8,076 bases of DNA from a bacterium HR20 (GTDB lineage Bacteria > Bacteroidota > Ignavibacteria > Kapaibacteriales > NICIL-2). Each line of letters starts with the position of its first letter. The first letter of the stretch is position 1. The notes under the pieces were generated by a model, which was given only the letters and a program-made list of their open reading frames with translations, had not been told where the DNA came from and ran no database searches. Both the position numbers and the translations under genes were made by a program. Location: NCBI GenBank assembly GCA_002898675.1, contig BEHW01000093.1:1-8076 (forward strand). Reading direction: 5' to 3'. Shown here piece by piece: positions 7,008-8,076 of the stretch.

Positions 7008-8076
7008 TTAGTGTAGAATTCCCATGGCAAAGAGGACTCGTGCACGTGCTGCGTGATATGCGTAGATCGCGGTGATGCGATTGATGCGTGCATTGACTAA
7101 TTGACTGGAGGCAGTCAAGTATTCGAGTTGCGTGCCTGCACCGAGCTGAAAGCGCTCACGCGCTGCATTGAAGTTTTGCTCGGCAGCTCTGAGGGCACGC
7201 GCGGTAATGTCGAGCTGCTTTTCCGCAGCATCGAGCTCTAAGAGTGCTTGGCGAACCTCGGTGCGAATCTGGAGTTCGAGTTGGCGCTGGTCGAGCTGGC
7301 GCTGTTCCATCTGGAGGACTGCTTGCTGCCGCTGCGTGGCTGCGCCGAAGTTATCGAAGATGGGCACTTGCACGCTGAGACTGACAAAGTAACGCCCAAA
7401 CTCCGCAAACTGTGCCACCCGCGTGTTGGACCAGGACCAGCCACTGTTCAAGCTCACAAGAGGCAGAAAGGCTGCTTGTGCAATCGAGACCGCATCATCA
7501 GCTGCCCGAATACGTGCTTCGAGAGCGCGCCAGTCACTGCGCCGCTCCAGCGCAGTCGCAACTGCAGCAGGCGGCGAACCGATCTCTTTCCGAAACGCTG
7601 CTATGTCGCTATCGCTGACGGTTGTGGGAACCGACAATTCCGCAAACTCAGCGTTCATGTCAGGCGGTTGCCCCATTGTCGCAAGGAGCACTGCTTTCGC
7701 TTGAGCGAGAGCGTTCTCCGCAGTGAGTACCTCTAACTCACGCGTACCAAGATCGGCTTCCTGCGCATAGACAGTGGTAATCGGGACACGCCCGGCATCG
7801 TAGAGCGCTCGGACGCGAGCAAGCTCCTGTTTGCCCAGTTCGAGATTTTCATGGCGAATGCGCACCGTTTGCATCGCGCGGAGTACGTCGTAGTATTGCG
7901 TCCGTACCTGGACGATGATCTGCTGGCGTGTCCGTTCATAGCTCATGCTCGCTGCCGACAGCTCGTGCTGCGCCTGGCTGTAGCTCGCCTCGCGGGAAAA
8001 GCCGTTGAAGAGCGTGTACGATGCTGCCGCGCTCAGTGAGTAGGAGTTTGGTTCTGGTGGGCCGAGTACGAACACT
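7008..8076 (-). CDS. TolC-family outer-membrane efflux protein (N-terminus outside the window)
   Basis: The C-terminal 355 residues of an outer-membrane factor run in from the right edge and end at TAA 7010-7008. Two OEP-type repeats are visible. The first includes the beta-strand segment YSLSAAASYTLFNGFSREAS, followed by long helices with the typical pattern YYDVLRA, RHENLELGKQELARVRALYDAGRVP and ENALAQAKAVLLATMGQPP. The second starts near LVSLNSGWSWSN and FVSLSVQVPIFDNFG and continues through helices with AAEQNFNAARERFQLGAGTQLEYLTAS. The pairing of NGF/DNFG strand-turn motifs with coiled helices is the trimeric TolC channel architecture. The signal peptide and roughly the first 80-110 residues of a usual TolC homologue lie outside the window; the GTG at 8075 is an internal valine codon, not a start. 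It is the first visible gene of the efflux operon. Confidence 0.93.
   Translation of the reverse strand, partial: VFVLGPPEPNSYSLSAAASYTLFNGFSREASYSQAQHELSAASMSYERTRQQIIVQVRTQYYDVLRAMQTVRIRHENLELGKQELARVRALYDAGRVPITTVYAQEADLGTRELEVLTAENALAQAKAVLLATMGQPPDMNAEFAELSVPTTVSDSDIAAFRKEIGSPPAAVATALERRSDWRALEARIRAADDAVSIAQAAFLPLVSLNSGWSWSNTRVAQFAEFGRYFVSLSVQVPIFDNFGAATQRQQAVLQMEQRQLDQRQLELQIRTEVRQALLELDAAEKQLDITARALRAAEQNFNAARERFQLGAGTQLEYLTASSQLVNARINRITAIYAYHAARARVLFAMGILH

Larger units (their letters stand above)
2533..8076 (-). other. Tripartite ABC efflux operon (TolC-like, MacA-like, ATPase, two permeases)
   Basis: Five consecutive minus-strand genes supply every layer of a MacAB-TolC-type exporter: outer-membrane channel, periplasmic adaptor, cytoplasmic ATPase and two inner-membrane permeases. 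Spacing is 20 bp between the first two genes and a 4-bp overlap (ATGA) at each later junction (5743-5746, 5018-5021, 3768-3771). The glycosidase is joined by the same kind of overlap (2533-2536), so the transcript very probably runs to 1007. The promoter is to the right of the window. No regulator gene, terminator or internal promoter is evident within the operon. Confidence 0.85.

Noticed and set aside
1..8076. CRISPR arrays, tRNA/rRNA genes, insertion sequences, prophage genes, long direct or inverted repeats
   Set aside because: Nothing of these kinds was found by eye. The recurring short strings such as TCGAGCGC come from Ala-Leu-Glu codon runs in helices.

Overview
The window is almost entirely coding and appears to come from a moderately GC-rich Gram-negative (diderm) bacterium. 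The evidence for a diderm is a TolC-type outer-membrane factor, a MacA/HlyD-type periplasmic adaptor and MacB-type permeases in one operon, plus a secreted DUF3108 protein. The style (separate MacB-like ATPase and two permeases, DUF3108 neighbour, few Shine-Dalgarno sites) suggests the Bacteroidota/Chlorobiota/Ignavibacteria-Kapabacteria side of the tree. That placement is inference; no marker gene is present.

Layout. Positions 1-61 (+) hold the last 19 codons of an unidentified gene. Positions 127-891 (+) encode an exported DUF3108-domain protein. After a 115-bp convergent gap (892-1006), everything else lies on the minus strand and reads from the right edge leftward: a TolC-family outer-membrane protein (8076-7008, start outside the window), a MacA-like adaptor (6987-5743), a LolD/MacB-type ABC ATPase (5746-5018), two different MacB/FtsX-type permeases (5021-3768 and 3771-2533), and last a family-3 glycoside hydrolase of the NagZ type (2536-1007). 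From the adaptor onward every junction is a 4-bp ATGA stop/start overlap, so the last five genes look translationally coupled.

How the genes fit together. TolC-like, MacA-like, ATPase and two permeases make a complete tripartite, mechanotransmission-type ABC efflux system. The inner-membrane part is split into three polypeptides, unlike the single fused MacB of Escherichia coli, and probably assembles as one copy of each permease with an ATPase dimer. The substrate cannot be read from the sequence. The coupled NagZ-like glycosidase is the unusual passenger: it carries the family catalytic residues, lacks a signal peptide, and so should act in the cytoplasm on N-acetylhexosaminides such as peptidoglycan turnover fragments.

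There are no tRNA or rRNA genes, CRISPR arrays, insertion sequences or phage genes visible. The strongest non-genic signal is the octamer GCGATCGC (the HIP1 palindrome known from cyanobacteria), which occurs six times.
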